Shown here in pieces: positions 1-12,481 of a DNA stretch of 64,000 nt (position 1 is its first letter; each line of letters starts with the position of its first letter). The notes under the pieces were generated by a model. That model was not told the origin of the DNA, ran no database searches, and saw only the letters and a list, made by a program, of their open reading frames with translations. Source of the stretch: Umbelopsis ramanniana AG (taxonomy: Eukaryota > Mucoromycota > Umbelopsidomycetes > Umbelopsidales > Umbelopsidaceae); contig NW_026252089.1 in NCBI RefSeq assembly GCF_025399195.1, positions 434,001 to 498,000 of the forward strand, in the 5' to 3' direction. Position numbers and translations under genes: made by a program.

Positions 1-1091
1 AAACGTATAATGAATTGACAAAAAGAAAGAGAACTCACCGTTTTGTGATGGTAATATCAGCAACCTTCACTACATAAATCATCTCTCGCACCGTACGTCG
101 GAAGCCGTTCATGCGTGCGGCAATCAAAAGGCAAGCGCCACAGATACCAGCTGGACGTCTACCTGTTCTAATCCAATCGCGATCCATTCTTTGTACGAGA
201 CGGATGGCATCGGAGGCTACGCGAGAGGTATATTCGCCAAATTCTAGGCCATTAGCGAAACGGGATATATAGATAGAGGGATCGACTAAAGGCAAATTTT
301 TGATGCATATAACTTGTACAAACTTGAGGAAAACTGAGCCAAGTACAAATACATTGATCTTTGAGAAGAAGCATGTTAGTATGAAATCATGTGTAGATGA
401 TAAAAATTTCGATAGTAGTACACTCACCTGCAGCAAATCTGAAAAGTCAATTAACATCTGTGAGCTCTTTTCTTGACGGCAAACTACATAAAGGCAAACG
501 GCCGCTACGACTTCCGTTCGTCGACCCTTAGTGAAGTTATTATTAAGTGCCAGATTATAATATCGCATAGCAGATTCTTGATAACGTTCAGGTAATTTCA
601 AAGCGTGGGCCAAATGTTGTGTACGTCTTCGCCCTGAAAGCAGCAGTAGCAATATTAGCTTGGAACACTTTGTTAATGGGTTGAAATCATTGATTATAGC
701 CATTACCATTCTCCATAGCTTGTTCACGACCTTCGTGGCCACTTCGGCCTCTACCATACGGACCTGTCGTTCCTAGTCGACCTATACGCAACCATGACAA
801 CGTTTAGTATGCGCTTCTGTTATGCTCGTGAACAAAGTATCTACTAACCTTTATCGGCGGAAACATAAGATCCTTGTAAGATTGCTTTACCACCAGCTGT
901 CTCTCCGAAAGTGACTTCAGCTACAATGCTATTTTCTTCCAGAACCTGAAATGGTCATTAGGACTCGGAAGCGCAGTGATTATCATAAAATGTCAAACAA
1001 ACGATGTACATACCAAACCGCATTGCACGCAGTAGGTTGATCCTCTTGTAGGATCGTGCTCTGTTTTCACGGATCCGCAAACGCAGGGCAT
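1..1091 (-). CDS. BRF1: BRF1, TFIIB-related subunit of TFIIIB (partial, left edge)
   Basis: Subunit of TFIIIB, which positions RNA polymerase III on tRNA and 5S genes. Five exons are visible: 1014-1091, 849-945, 707-781, 428-633 and 39-358. The window then ends inside an intron, so the C-terminal part is missing. The N-terminus has a zinc ribbon (CVCG at the start, CVQCG near residue 21). Two cyclin-like TFIIB repeats follow, with the BRF-specific stretch GRRPAGICGACLLIAARM and the segment DPSIYISRFA that matches human and yeast BRF1. Exon phases join cleanly (GL/VLE, DK-G/RLG, LLQ/INV). The N-terminus starts directly at the ribbon, as in the family. It is transcribed away from ORC3 across a gap of 664 bp. 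Confidence 0.95.
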
Positions 1092-1755
1092 TGCGAGAAG
1101 TTTTGTTCAAAGTATATTAGCGAAAAAAAGTTTGCAAAAACAATTTTTGGCCAGTGTTGATTTCCCATTGGTACCGTCGTTTCTGTACCATCTGAGACGT
1201 CGCCGGTTCAATTCCTACTCTGGCCATTGGTATATTGAATACCTTAACTCAACATGGCCAAAGCGTCTATCCACCAGTATCTACGTAAAATCATCAACAT
1301 AATTTAACCTAAAGTCATTTAAGCATCAACATCTTAAAACTAAGCGATTGCAAAATGCTGCTCAAGTTTAAAGGTGTCTTTCAGCCATTACCGTGTCCAA
1401 TAACCATATAATCATAGCAGTCACACCGATAACCGAGCAAATTTCATAAGCTGTTTGGGACGTGTTGAAATTTGTGTGCCTTGCCATGGAAGAATTCGAT
1501 TCAATATCAGAGGTGCATAGAATCTTTCAGTTTCGTCGTCAAAAGAAGAAGGTGCTAACGATATCTCTTGATGCGATTATAGGGATGCTTTTTGGTGATG
1601 CCCAAGTCTGCTCGTGGCAGGCCGTCCTTGAAAAAGCGAAAGCGTTCATACAAAGGTACAATGTGAATTCTACAGCCGTGTGTAGGAACCTTCAATCTCG
1701 CTAATCAAGTCGTAAAACTTTAGCCATTAACGCCACGAATTCACGAAGCTCGAAA
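1092..1755. other. intergenic region between divergent BRF1 and ORC3
   Basis: This gap must hold both promoters. An 80-codon open frame at 1462-1704 resembles nothing I know and I do not call it. A stretch at 1149-1225 has a tRNA-like B-box and six possible acceptor pairs, but its other stems do not pair. No clear TATA box was seen. Confidence 0.5.
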
Positions 1756-4573
1756 ATGAAACTTGGAGATGCTGGATTTCAACGGCTTTTTGACGGTGAC
1801 GAACCGGAAGCTTCGATGCAGCTTCGATCCGATAGTTACGACAATAGCTGGCGACAGATGAAAAAAGTACTAGACGTAAGTACTCATGGGTGTAAATATG
1901 CACTGTTCGAGAATATCTGTCTAATTAAGTACCAATAGGACGTACTGATTGAAACAAATCAATCCACGTTCGATCAAATTGAAGAGTTTGTTACCAATGC
2001 CCATATACCCACATACGCTTCAACAGGGTAAAGTATTCTTCTCCAGGTTTAAACACGGAAAGCAGCATGTTTCTAAAGTAATGCATACAATAGAACTATG
2101 TCCTTGCCATTCCATGAAATCCCTACCGCATTGGTATTCGCTGGTAATTAGCTTGTTATATCATGGTACGACTCGATGTACCAACGACTAACATGTATAT
2201 TTGCTTACTAGGTATCAATACGCCTGACCACGACAACCTTTTCACACAAATTGCTTCTCGCCTCATCGGTTCATCTGCACAATCCGACATGAGCACTCCA
2301 AACTACGTTGCATTGTTGCAATCGAGAGATTGCTCTAACCTTCGTATCACTATGCGAAACATGATAGAACAGTTCTTAGCTGCTGATGTAGATTATGACC
2401 ACAGCGATGAGGATGTTGAGGAGGAGGAAAACGAAGATGCAATGGAACTAGGAGAGGATGCAGATGGATCAAAAAAGCCAGCAAATGACCAATTCAATTT
2501 GAGCACTATGAGAGGAAGAAAAAGCCGCTTGCCAAACTACGACATGCAAATTCTTGACGGCTGGTACCGCCATGTTGTAGAAAAGCAATCCAACTCATTC
2601 TCTCTACCTAATCTGGTGGTTATGATACAAGATTTTGAGAGTTTTGATCCCACAATCTTAGAGGATTTGTTTGAGATATGCAGGTAAAGTAGCAGGAAAT
2701 AGCATGCATTACTAGAGCGCCTTGGCTGAGTTGTTTATTTTTATTCAGTGAATATCGCTCTCGACTACCTATTGTCCTTTTAATTGGTATTGCAACTTCA
2801 TCCAACGCGTTACATCAATCATTAAGTAAATCAGCACTTAGTCTGCTACGAACTGAAAAGTTCTGGTTGCAACAAAGCGATGTATGGTTCAACAAAGTCA
2901 TCGACGAGGTAAGTGGCCCTTCTATTGCAACACAGGTGCTGTTATAGCGCGATATAATGTATTGAATCAATTACGCCAAACAATCAACTATTAGCTGTTC
3001 ATTAAGCCAACACAAAGCATTAAGCTGGGACCTCGTCCATACAAATTTCTGTTGGATCACTTTTACTTGTTCGACTTCTCCATTGGTTCCGTCATGGCTA
3101 GTTTGCAGGTATGGATTTTATTCTGTTTCTTTTACTTGTAACAAGTTTTTCCCTAACACACCTATGCTATGCAGTTCACTCTCATGCACCATTACTACGC
3201 AAATCCTCTTTCGATTCTCTCGCCCATGAATGACACGCCGGTTAGCAAAGAAATGCTGGTCAAAATGCAGGAGGATGGCCTTCTGACGGCTGACCACGCA
3301 ACGCATATCAGAATGCTAAGATCTTTCCGCACTCATATTGACGATATATGCGAAAAGGATCCAAATGAGGCTCTAAGGCTTTTGGATGATGATAACTATC
3401 TTATGACTGAGGCGGTACCACGATTTCTAGAAGACCTGAATCGTCATCATATGCTATCCTATGCCGTATTCGAAATCATGACTACCATTCAAGCATGTTT
3501 CCCGACATTTGCTGGTTTGAGACGGTCCAAGCGTATGCTCTATCTTGAACTGCTAGAGAATGAAGACGGCTTAGCTAACAGTGAGATTGTTCGATGGCTC
3601 GTCAGTCTCGTCCGAAAGATGGATTTGGAGGCGCTGACAGGGTTACTCAAGTCCCTCTCTGAACTACTATTGGATGATAATGAGAGTGATTCCTCATTAT
3701 GGTCGGAAGGCGTAAGTGACGAACTAGACTACAAAAAGAAAGTGGTGGGCTGGATGGAACGTCTCGGTATGGAAGAAGTCGATGACGACCAAGAAGAGGA
3801 ATCGCTAGGTGATGAAGTCAAGAAAACCAAGGAGGAAAAGCTACCTGATTTAGACCTGGGACGGCAGACTAAAACTGCCAAACGAGTCAAAATGTACATA
3901 ATCAAAAAGAAAGGTGGTGAACCGGTCAAGGTATCTAATGAAATAGCGGACTGGATTCAGTTGATCTTCAGGTACGGAGTGTCTAAATATAAATGCAACA
4001 GTTTTAACCCGATTATTGCATTACACCTTAATGACCAAACGTTCTTGTACCACCTCATCAGTCGATACCTTGGGTCCTTTGTTGCTTGGCCATTACATGA
4101 GCTGGTTTATTACAGTAACATCAAGCTTCATGAGAAGGTGATTATCATCGCTTTGTTTCAAACCTCCTTTTGTTATTGTTGTTGTTGTTGTAATGCTAAA
4201 TCTGTATACTTTGTTTCAGTCATTTACTCCACAACCACGGGCGTCCATTCAGACCGCGCTAGGCCAGGCACAGCATTATATCAACTGCTCGTGCTGCTCC
4301 TCCAAAGACGTGGGTAGTATTCAACCTACTGAACAAGATACCAGTATATTGTACAAATTGTACCTCGAGTGCGGGCGAATGATAAATCTGTACGACTGGT
4401 TTGTCGCTTTTGGTTGCGTCATCGAACGGGAAAAAGGGAACAAGAAGGTAGACGAGAATGAGGTACAGGCTAGATTTATTCGGTCAGTTGCCGAACTGCA
4501 ATTTTTAGGGTTCATCAAGGCCACCCAGCGTAAAACAGACCATGTCGTGCGATTGACGTGGTCGCATACCTGA
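1756..4573 (+). CDS. ORC3: ORC3, origin recognition complex subunit 3
   Basis: Subunit of the six-protein complex that marks DNA replication origins and loads MCM. Nine exons are predicted: 1756-1875, 1939-2027, 2094-2143, 2212-2683, 2749-2908, 2995-3108, 3175-3971, 4062-4137 and 4220-4573, giving 743 aa. Features shared with animal ORC3 include an early Y-x3-W motif, IPTALVFAGINTPDHD where human has IPTAALVLGVNVTDHD, the segment FTLMHHYYANPLS, and the C-terminal block LYKLYLECGRMINLYDW followed by QKTDHV-like residues (RKTDHVVRLTW). ORC3 is a degenerate AAA+ subunit and lacks clear Walker motifs, as expected. Acidic linkers lie near residues 145-165 and 490-520. The first exons are short and the start codon is the least certain part. 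Confidence 0.93.
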
Positions 4574-4930
4574 TGTCATACCTTTGCAAGCACCTGCAGA
4601 AAATAAAATATGATAAAAAAAAAAAACCAACCAAGTTTTGAAGCAAGTTCAACTGAGTCATGATAGTATGTGTGTAAATAGTTTGGATGAGCAGGTTGGA
4701 TTAACATGTCGTTACTCTGGTGAGCTTATTAGCGAAGAGTGAGCTCCCCAGTGTTTTCACTCCTCCTCCTGGGCAATCCCAAATGCGGAAAGCGGTAACC
4801 ATAACAATTGGCAAATTTAAGAATTGACTTGCAAAGTTTCCTATAGCCGTTGCCTTTTTATTTTTCTCTTTGCTCCACTCGGGTGTTTTTACTTTTGCTT
4901 GTTTTCCTTCACATCCGTCAATATACCCTC
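4574..4930. other. intergenic region, ORC3 to cortical scaffold gene
   Basis: An A-rich run follows the ORC3 stop at about 4615-4627 and fits a 3' end. The last 80 bp before the next start are T-rich with pyrimidine tracts, typical of a fungal core promoter. Nothing else was recognised. Confidence 0.5.
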
Positions 4931-7900
4931 ATGGCCACTACTGCCTATGTTCCTTGGTTCGACGCCGTGAAATCCTTCGACCTGCATGCCATGTCCGAAG
5001 TGTTCACTACTACACCGTCAGTCACTATGTTCCTAACCACTGAAAGTTTGAAAGACTTGGATAATGTGTTCGGAAAGTCAGATAACTGTAGGATGAACGC
5101 CTTGCAATGGTGTCTTTGGCATAGCTCTGGAGAACACAGTATCAAGCGACAAGCGGTGATTAGCTGGCTTATTCAGGTAATTCCGGAGTAATAAGGAGTT
5201 TGCTAAAAACGTTGGTTGTACATGACATTAACCATGAAGACGGACAAAAGAAATCTACTCCTTCAGAGTTGAACGACCATCGATGGGCAAATGGAAATAC
5301 TTCCTTGCACATTGCAGCCTACAAGAACGAAATCGATAATGTGCAGGTTCTGTTGGATCACGGCGCTTTACCACACCTTACCAATGGATTAAATTTCACC
5401 GCCAGTGATATGACCACCCAAGAAGATATCCGAAGCATATTAGGAGATGCTAATAGTAGACTCCTCGAGCACAGCAAGACTTTGGATGCTGCATTGTTCA
5501 GCAGAGAAAATGTTTATACCACTGTAGTCAGCCAAAGTCAGGCCCCCCTAGTGGCGGACGCCATTACCAGTCACGGCCATGAGGCTCTTCTTGCCACAAA
5601 TACCCCTTTACTACGCTCCATTTTACGAACTACACCCATTAGTAACGCGGACTTAAATGGATCAGTAGTACGAAAAGACTCCCAGAAGAAAAATGTCACT
5701 TTCAACGAATCCGCTGAAATTCGCCAATATATTGAACTTTCATCCGATGAGGAGATACTGCCAAAGAGACGTAGACGCGGTTTCTTCATGATGATGAATT
5801 ATGATGATGCTAGCGAGGAAGAGGAGGAAGAAGAAGAAGAAGATGACATTGCTGAGGAGGATATGCTAGAAGATGGTATGGAAGTCAAGATAGCAGATCC
5901 GTCTGACGAATTGGATATTTTAGCCCGTCTGCAGCAGGAAATGCATGCCTTTGAAGAATACCAAAATCCTTCGAATTACGACTGGGATCAGTTTGTCGAA
6001 GACGAGAATGATGAAGACCAAGACGAGTTATACCAAGACAGTGTCGTTACTGAGCTTTCTCCCATCAGCAAGCGAATGGACCTGGAAGAAGAAGTACCTG
6101 AAATGCAAATCAGTGCTGAAGATTTACTTCTCTTACAAACTCTGCAAACTGGACATTCGGAATCCGTAGACTCGTTACTGAAGGAGCTCATTTCGGCACC
6201 CGTTGAAGAAAGCGAAGCCGCAGTTGCCCTAGATGAATTGGTCGAAAGACAAGTCAAACTGGTAGATGAAGACCAACTGCAGCGTGACGATACCATTCAT
6301 GAGAACATATTCTCTTTAGAATCCGTACCTTCAGAAGAGGAAATCGAGAACGTGCAAGAAGTACCTATCCTTTCAGAGCAAGCGGATAAGCAAGAAATTG
6401 AGTCTGTCGAGGGAAATGAAGTTCAGGAGCCTCTTAAATCCGCGGAGATCGATATGTATCACCAAAGTGAAGCAGAGGAACCGCCGGAACTTGCCTGCGA
6501 ACAACATGTTTCCATGCCTATGGAAGAATCTTGTTTAACTGAAGAGACGCCTTTGAATGACAATGCAGATGCCTCAGGAGCTGCAACTGTCGTGGATGAA
6601 GATAAATTAGCTTCCTGTGTAATCAGCAACAACGGTGCCGAAGATGATAGCGTCCTTCCAGAAACCATGCATGAGAGCAACCAGCCCATAGCTAACAAAG
6701 TTCTACCAGCCAGCCCTGGATTGGTCGAGGCTCAAAGCGATTCTTCTAATCAAGAGCCAACCAGCTTAGAGACACAACCTATCAAGGTACTCAGTAGCGA
6801 TAGTTTGCCAAGTGACAAGAGCTTTATTTCAAGCAGTTGTGATGAAGAAGATATGGATGAACACACCCATCGCACCCAAGCAGTGGGAGCTCAACGCGAA
6901 AGATGGGAGTCAGATATAATGTCACCCATTGATAACGAATCTCCAATGTCGTTTGCTGCCATTTTCGCTGCTCATCAAAACAAACCACAGCCAGAGTTGA
7001 GAATCCAACCGACAACTTATATCGATCTTGCTTTGGCAAAAGAAGCGCTCAAAGGTACTTTGACTGATGTACATACCCCATCCAGCCTATCTACCGACAT
7101 CTCAGTGAAGCCTCTTCCCGCCATTCCTTCCGGTGAACACTCTACAACAAGACGTCTTTCCGGTCTATTCCAAAGGTTATCTGACAAAAAGAGAATTTCT
7201 CCAGCTGTGAATGGCTTGAAGCAAATTTCTATATCAAACCTGAAGCGGTTGTCACTCGAACAATCACTACTACGGAAATCATACCTTTCGACATCGGAAG
7301 ACAAAGAACAGAATGATGCAAATGCAAAGTCTCAATCTACAGCAGACAATGCCGCTACCACAAATGGTGACAACACCAACATATTGTCTAGATCTGTGAC
7401 AAATGCTGGGAGATTAACAAAGTATTTTGCCAAGAATCGCAAGGTGTCCGTCGATAGCGAAACTTCAGATAGCTCCAATGTGCTAGAAAATGATTCACAG
7501 TCTTCCGGAAGTCAGTATGATACCCCACCCTCTTCACCTTCTCCAACTGGCTCATTTGAAGATGAACAAAAGAGACTCTCGGCGGTGTCTCAGAAATCAT
7601 CTGTAAGACGTCGTCAAAGTATGCCTAGCTTTACATCCAGCAGTACTCCTTTGAAGTCAGCAACACGTTATGAAAATATGTCTTCAGAAAAGCTTTCATC
7701 CTCTCCTGTGAATCAAAATGCCGTCTTTGGTGATGCGAGCAAGCGACATTCGTACGGCTCCGATACCGACCTAGCCTCAAAACGATTTACGTTGGATGTT
7801 GCTGATCGCAACCATGCTATTGCTTTTGCATCCACCATGCATGAATCTTTGGAACGAATCAGTGAGGGTCAAAAACCCAAGATGTACACAGAGAAATATC

Positions 7901-9200
7901 AGCAAGATGTGGTTCATCTTTCTAGCCCTAAGGACTATTCACCTAAAAGAGAAGGATCAGTATCACCGTCATGGAAAGCAGCACGAGAACAACAAAAAGG
8001 AGGAACTTTTACCAAGAGTAGACAACGATCAGCTTCTCATTCTACCAAAGCTCCTAAAGATATCCCTGGAAAGCTTTATGTTCGTCTTGTTGCCGTTCAA
8101 GATATTAACGTTCCTGTGCCCAGCGAACCAACTTACGTACGCTGCATTTTGAACGATGGTACCTATGAGCACCTGTCAAAGTATGTGATGCTGGGTCGCC
8201 ACATGCAATTTGACCAAGAATTCAAGATTTCGGCCAACTCTCGCTTGGACTTTTCTCTTTCTCTACACGTTCGACCAGACAGCCATGTCAAACCAAAACT
8301 TCCCATTACTAGACTCTTGAATTCTCACAAAAAGGTTGCCCCAGAGCTTTCTCAATTCGTCAATCGACAAGACGGCGCTATCGGGTCCACCAGAATTTCA
8401 TTCGGGGATATGATCGAAGAATGCCGTAGCAAGCTGTGCTCTGCTACCTTTCCCAGCCAAAACGATTGGGCCATCGATGTGTCTAGGACCATTGACAAAT
8501 TGGAATCCACCAAAGTCAAACCCAAGACAGTTGGAAAACTGTTACTCCATATGGTGTACATACCAGGCTCTAAGGATCGCCATATGGTAGGTATTTTGTC
8601 TTGAAACTCTGTTACTGGACCACTGATATTAACTTTTTCTAAATTTTTTGAAAATATAGAAATACCCTAGAGATATTGATGAATGTATGCGAGGCTTTGA
8701 CGCCCGCCGATGGCATGAAAATGAATGGCGAACAGGCTATATGTCGCAGATGGGAGGCGATGTTAATGTAAGCTCGATTTCCAATATCTGCCGCCATTAA
8801 ACCCCAATTTGAATGCTCATTCATTCTTTGCTGTTCTTATCAGTTCTGGAGACGCCGGTACTACAAAGCCGTCGGAACACGCTTGCTTGCATACCATGAT
8901 ACCCACCTGGCCCCCCGTGCGGCAATCGATCTTACCCAGGCGGTCCGATTGACTTCCAACGGTAGGCTTATTCTCGGCACGCCACAAAGTCCTGACCAGA
9001 GCAGCCGTCATGAAATGTCTGAAGAAGATTGTGTCAAGAACAGCTTCCAATTTACATTTTCGAATGGCGAAAAAATTGACTTCTTTTGCGACACTGAACG
9101 TGAACGTGATGTGTGGGTGAATACTTTGCGTGCCGCCATTGGATCTATGCCTCAATGGCCTGAGTGGCTCATTGACGGCAAGGACGATATTCTCATCTGA
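4931..9200 (+). CDS. large ankyrin / anillin-like / PH-domain protein (Bud4-like)
   Basis: Likely scaffold at the cell cortex or septum. Exons: 4931-5176, 5269-8586, 8660-8767 and 8844-9200, giving 1342 aa. The N-terminus carries at least one ankyrin repeat near residue 91 (NGNTSLHIAA then VQVLLDHGA). A long, very acidic, serine-rich disordered middle follows, with an E-run near residues 264-275. From about residue 1016 there is an anillin/Bud4-type C2-like region (GKLYVRLVAVQDINVP), then a PH domain from about residue 1210 (GYMSQMGGDVNFWRRRYY). The linker DIDECMRGFDARRWHE matches the Bud4 family. KNVTF near residue 223 fits a PP1-docking RVxF motif. The first intron is inferred from phase: its acceptor at 5268 restores the frame into the ankyrin repeat. 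The ankyrin N-terminus is not typical of ascomycete Bud4. Confidence 0.85.
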
Positions 9201-9407
9201 TGATCTATTTTTTTTCTCTTTATGCCGTTTTTACAAATCTAGTTCCTTTGTAGTATTCTCTTAATTCCTTTCCAAGCCTATCTCTTTTCAAATTTTGGGA
9301 AGCATAGTTCTCTGCTCTCATGTAAATATCAAAAAAATTTGTGTTGAAAACAATGAAATCTTTATAACTACATTGGTACATCAGTATATACCTATAATAT
9401 TACATAG

Positions 9408-10918
9408 CTATGGAAACAGTTTGGCAAGTGCGAGTCCAACGCCTTGTGAATCATGCGTCATGATACTTCTGACTGAGCGCATGGCTCTGACGACGTTATC
9501 TTCCAAGGAGTTATTACCAGGCGTGATTGATAAATTTGAGTTTGCCGATGAAATAGACTGCGGGGTGGAAGGAGGTGAGGCGTCATTTGAGGAATCGGAC
9601 GATGCTATAGCGGATGTATTAAAGGATGTATTTATCGACGGTCTTGAGGTCGGTATCAAGTTGCCATAGCTCGGTAATTCATTATCATGCCGCACATCCT
9701 CAATGACTACCTCATCCCCATCTGAACCGACGGCCGCTCGAGTCCACAGAATAGTTGGAGGGGCCAAATCTGCTAACGCCCTAGCAGAGACATCTTTAAA
9801 CGGCAATGTTGAGACGACTACAGGGTAAGCCAGTGACATGGTTTGCTCCTTTCTGTCGACCCAATGAATATTAACTCGTAATCGATGGCATACTTCTATT
9901 AAAGGTGACCTGACGTCAGTGAAGAGAGGGGTTTTCGGAGATGTTGTTTGAATTTCTGCCACTAAAAGGAGGTTAAAACAATGAACCTAGTACCAACAGC
10001 GGAGATGAATACGCATTTACCTATTTCTTCCTCTATATCACCTGCGATGTTCTCAAAATCATACTGTCGCTCTAAACATAAATTCCAATTAGTCCAAAGA
10101 TCCTTAGACCTCGACAATCAAAAAACAAATTTCTACCAACCAAACGCAACCGTATTTTCGACCACAGGTTTATCAAACAGTGGTCCCATGGAAGTTGGTC
10201 GTTTAGGGTCATTAGAGCACAGCCTACCAGACTCTCGATTAGTAATTGGGAGATATTTTTGGCTCCTTCCGTTCAAAAATCCTCACCTGTAGACTGTCAA
10301 TTGCTCGAGACGCACAACAATCTTGTTAAAGCAACCAAGCACCTTCCCATGTACTACAATCGATCCACTTTCCTGGCATACCACCTTGGGCGCTTCAAAC
10401 TCCGCCGCCATTTGTCGTCTTGTGCCTCTGCATCTGGAACTAGGCATGTAAGCTAATAAGTCAAGACCCGTGACAAAGCTTCTTCTAACAAGGATAGGCT
10501 TTTCAATGTATATGGGCTTCATGAGCTTATTAAGAGGGCTGCTGAGCATAATTTCTACCGAGAGAGTGTATGACGTTTGCCCTTGGGGTAACGAGCAGCT
10601 TGCCGGAATATCACCAGGAATTGAAAGCTCAAACGGAACATCTGTGAGTCCAGCGGTGAAGCGAGTAGGTTTTTCTATAACATTGAGACCAGAGTCGGCT
10701 ACTTGAACTGTAGGGTATTGGTCGTCCAAGTCATCCATAATTTTAGTTTGTGTCTGTCCAGTGAATCTCATGTAGATACGGGCTATTCGCCGTGGTTTAG
10801 CCAGGAAGAGCCGAAGCTTGCCCCGAATTACAAAGGAATCGAGGTCGGCGGTAGGATCACCAAACAAATCAATCCCTTCGGATTCCAGTAGGATCTCGGA
10901 GGCAATCATGTCTGGCAT
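9408..10918 (-). CDS. arrestin-related trafficking adaptor-like protein
   Basis: Arrestin-fold proteins of fungi recruit ubiquitin ligases to plasma-membrane transporters. Exon 1 (10918-10287) encodes an arrestin-N-like beta-sandwich: FVIRGKLRLFLAKPRRI, then VPFELSIPGDIPASC, and a loop with SIVVHGKVLGCF. The last exon (9961-9408) holds the arrestin-C part (SPLIEVCHRLRVNIHW) and a Ser/Thr-rich tail. A third segment ending at 10021 joins the last exon in phase through EEEI/VAEIQ. The splicing between 10287 and about 10110 is uncertain: I see two possible acceptors and a weak donor. No PPxY motif was noticed. It runs convergent to the cortical scaffold gene, with about 200 bp between stops. Confidence 0.78.
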
Positions 10919-11496
10919 GGCTCACTGTAAGGAAGAGAGAAGAGCAGCCTTCAGGTTTAAAATAAAAAAAAACTTGGAAAACTCGCAGTGGAGAAGCTTT
11001 TATCCCGATCGCGGGAACTGGGTGAATCTCCAAACTCGGCCTCGTCACCATTTTGTCTTATTCTTCCCGTAGAATGCAAGTACACAGCCTGCAATCTTAT
11101 ACAGACAATGCGGTCCCATTACTCTGTTCCAGGCTGATTGTCGGCATATTGTCTTGTCTCTGATAGTTCATACACGCCATGTTGTAACTGACACTACATT
11201 CTCTTATAGCATCGTCTAATGTTCAGCACGATATGATAATGACTTTGAGTGAAGTACACTTGGATTTTTTCATTTGTTGTCAAATAAGGCTTCATTTTAT
11301 TTCAGAATGTTTGCAACCAGCATATTTGCTCAAGCTCACCCCATGAGACCAAACATTTGTCATCGTACCTCCTTATGTGAAGCAAGGCACGCCAAAATAA
11401 TTGGTGTACCCCACTTCTCATTTACCCACGAGACAACTTGTACAGATCATATTTTTTTTTGGATATATTTTACTTTTCACGGTCATTGACATAGTG
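10919..11496. other. intergenic region, upstream of the arrestin gene
   Basis: This stretch is upstream of the arrestin gene and downstream of the ankyrin gene, both on the minus strand. It is A/T-rich with several homopolymer runs. No ORF, RNA gene or repeat was recognised. Confidence 0.5.
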
Positions 11497-12405
11497 TTAT
11501 TGAATGGTTACCGTCGCAGTTTTCTCTTTGCGAAAGCTAGAATTGATGAATTGGAAAAAACTAGTGCGCTTCCGATGAGTAACAGTATCCTTGTTCAAGC
11601 GTGCTTCCAGCATGCTTCTGATAATTAATAGTCTCTCCAATGCTTTCATTTGTGCTTCTGATTGCTTTTCATCTGCGTCTTTGTTTCGAAGCGTTACCTC
11701 TCTGCTCTCCGCTACCTTGATAGCTTGCTTGATGGCATCTTTGCTGACCGTTGTTTGAAGCATAATGGTAGCGCTCTCTAAACGGGTGTATTTGGTCGCC
11801 TGAGATAAAACAGTTCCAAGTCGTGTTTTTCCGGTTTTCTGATCCAGGAACTCTCCAGTGATGGTGGTATCTGCACCGCTGGCAAGCATCCATTGTACAA
11901 TGACATGAAAGTCTCCATTAGCAAGGAGGCAAAACATGGGGGTTTTGTTGGACGCATCTGTCGCATTGATATTGGCTCCAGCTCCGACTAAAAGCATGAT
12001 GGATTGCAACGGCTCGGGACAAAATCTTGCAGTGTAGTGTAAAGGCGTCCAGCCATCCCCATCCTTGGCGTTCGGCGTAGCGCCATACTTGAGCAATAAT
12101 CGAATTGATTCTAGAGGTGTTGGACAATTTAAGCAAACACTATGTAGCGCTTGAACTCCATATATATTGCGCGCAGTTGGGTCGGCTCCATACTCCAGGA
12201 GAACCTGAAGTGCTTGGAATGGCTGGCGATTCTGCGAGCAAAGTATGTGCAGTAGTGTAGAATCCTGCTCATGGTCTCTTTGATTCACAAACTCGCGAGC
12301 GTTTTTCGAATGATAGAGATGATACCTTAATGCAGAGACGTCAGCTACCTTTGCTGCTTGCCATATATCGATTGAAGGCTCCGTCGTATGATCCGGGTGA
12401 TCCAT
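11497..12405 (-). CDS. ankyrin-repeat protein, 302 aa
   Basis: A single-exon gene with at least four ankyrin repeats between residues about 15 and 185. Recognisable repeat cores are STLLHILCSQN, VQALHSVCLNCPTPLESIRLLLKYGA, GWTPLHYTARFC and ASNKTPMFCLLANGDF, each followed by a helix ending in GA or GAD. The C-terminal third is helical, rich in K, E and R, and ends in a basic Ser/Thr tail without known motifs. Ankyrin repeats mediate protein binding; no catalytic domain is visible. The arrangement of repeats resembles fungal ankyrin adaptors but I cannot assign an orthologue. The start codon lies just inside the first recognisable helix and suits a cytosolic protein. Confidence 0.88.
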   Translation of the reverse strand: MDHPDHTTEPSIDIWQAAKVADVSALRYHLYHSKNAREFVNQRDHEQDSTLLHILCSQNRQPFQALQVLLEYGADPTARNIYGVQALHSVCLNCPTPLESIRLLLKYGATPNAKDGDGWTPLHYTARFCPEPLQSIMLLVGAGANINATDASNKTPMFCLLANGDFHVIVQWMLASGADTTITGEFLDQKTGKTRLGTVLSQATKYTRLESATIMLQTTVSKDAIKQAIKVAESREVTLRNKDADEKQSEAQMKALERLLIIRSMLEARLNKDTVTHRKRTSFFQFINSSFRKEKTATVTIQ

Positions 12406-12481
12406 GATAGCTATGATGGGGGAGGGGTTTGAATAATAAGTATACTAGTGTGAGTGTCTGTCTACCTCCCTGTTCAAATAA

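Noticed and set aside
1149-1225. tRNA-like stretch of 77 nt with GGTTCAATTCC B-box and possible GGCCAG/CTGGCC acceptor pairing
   Set aside because: The T-stem pairs at only three of five positions, and the D and anticodon stems do not form. At best a decayed tRNA.
1462-1704. 80-codon open frame upstream of ORC3
   Set aside because: No known domain, no splice link to ORC3 in phase, and it lies in the divergent promoter interval.
4193-4317. Run-on of the long ORC3 frame past 3971
   Set aside because: Splicing at 3971/4062 and 4137/4220 gives the conserved ORC3 C-terminus; the run-on is intron sequence.
5177-5199. Apparent frameshift between the first two parts of the ankyrin/PH gene
   Set aside because: A 92-nt intron (donor after 5176, acceptor at 5268) explains the frame change and restores the ankyrin repeat.
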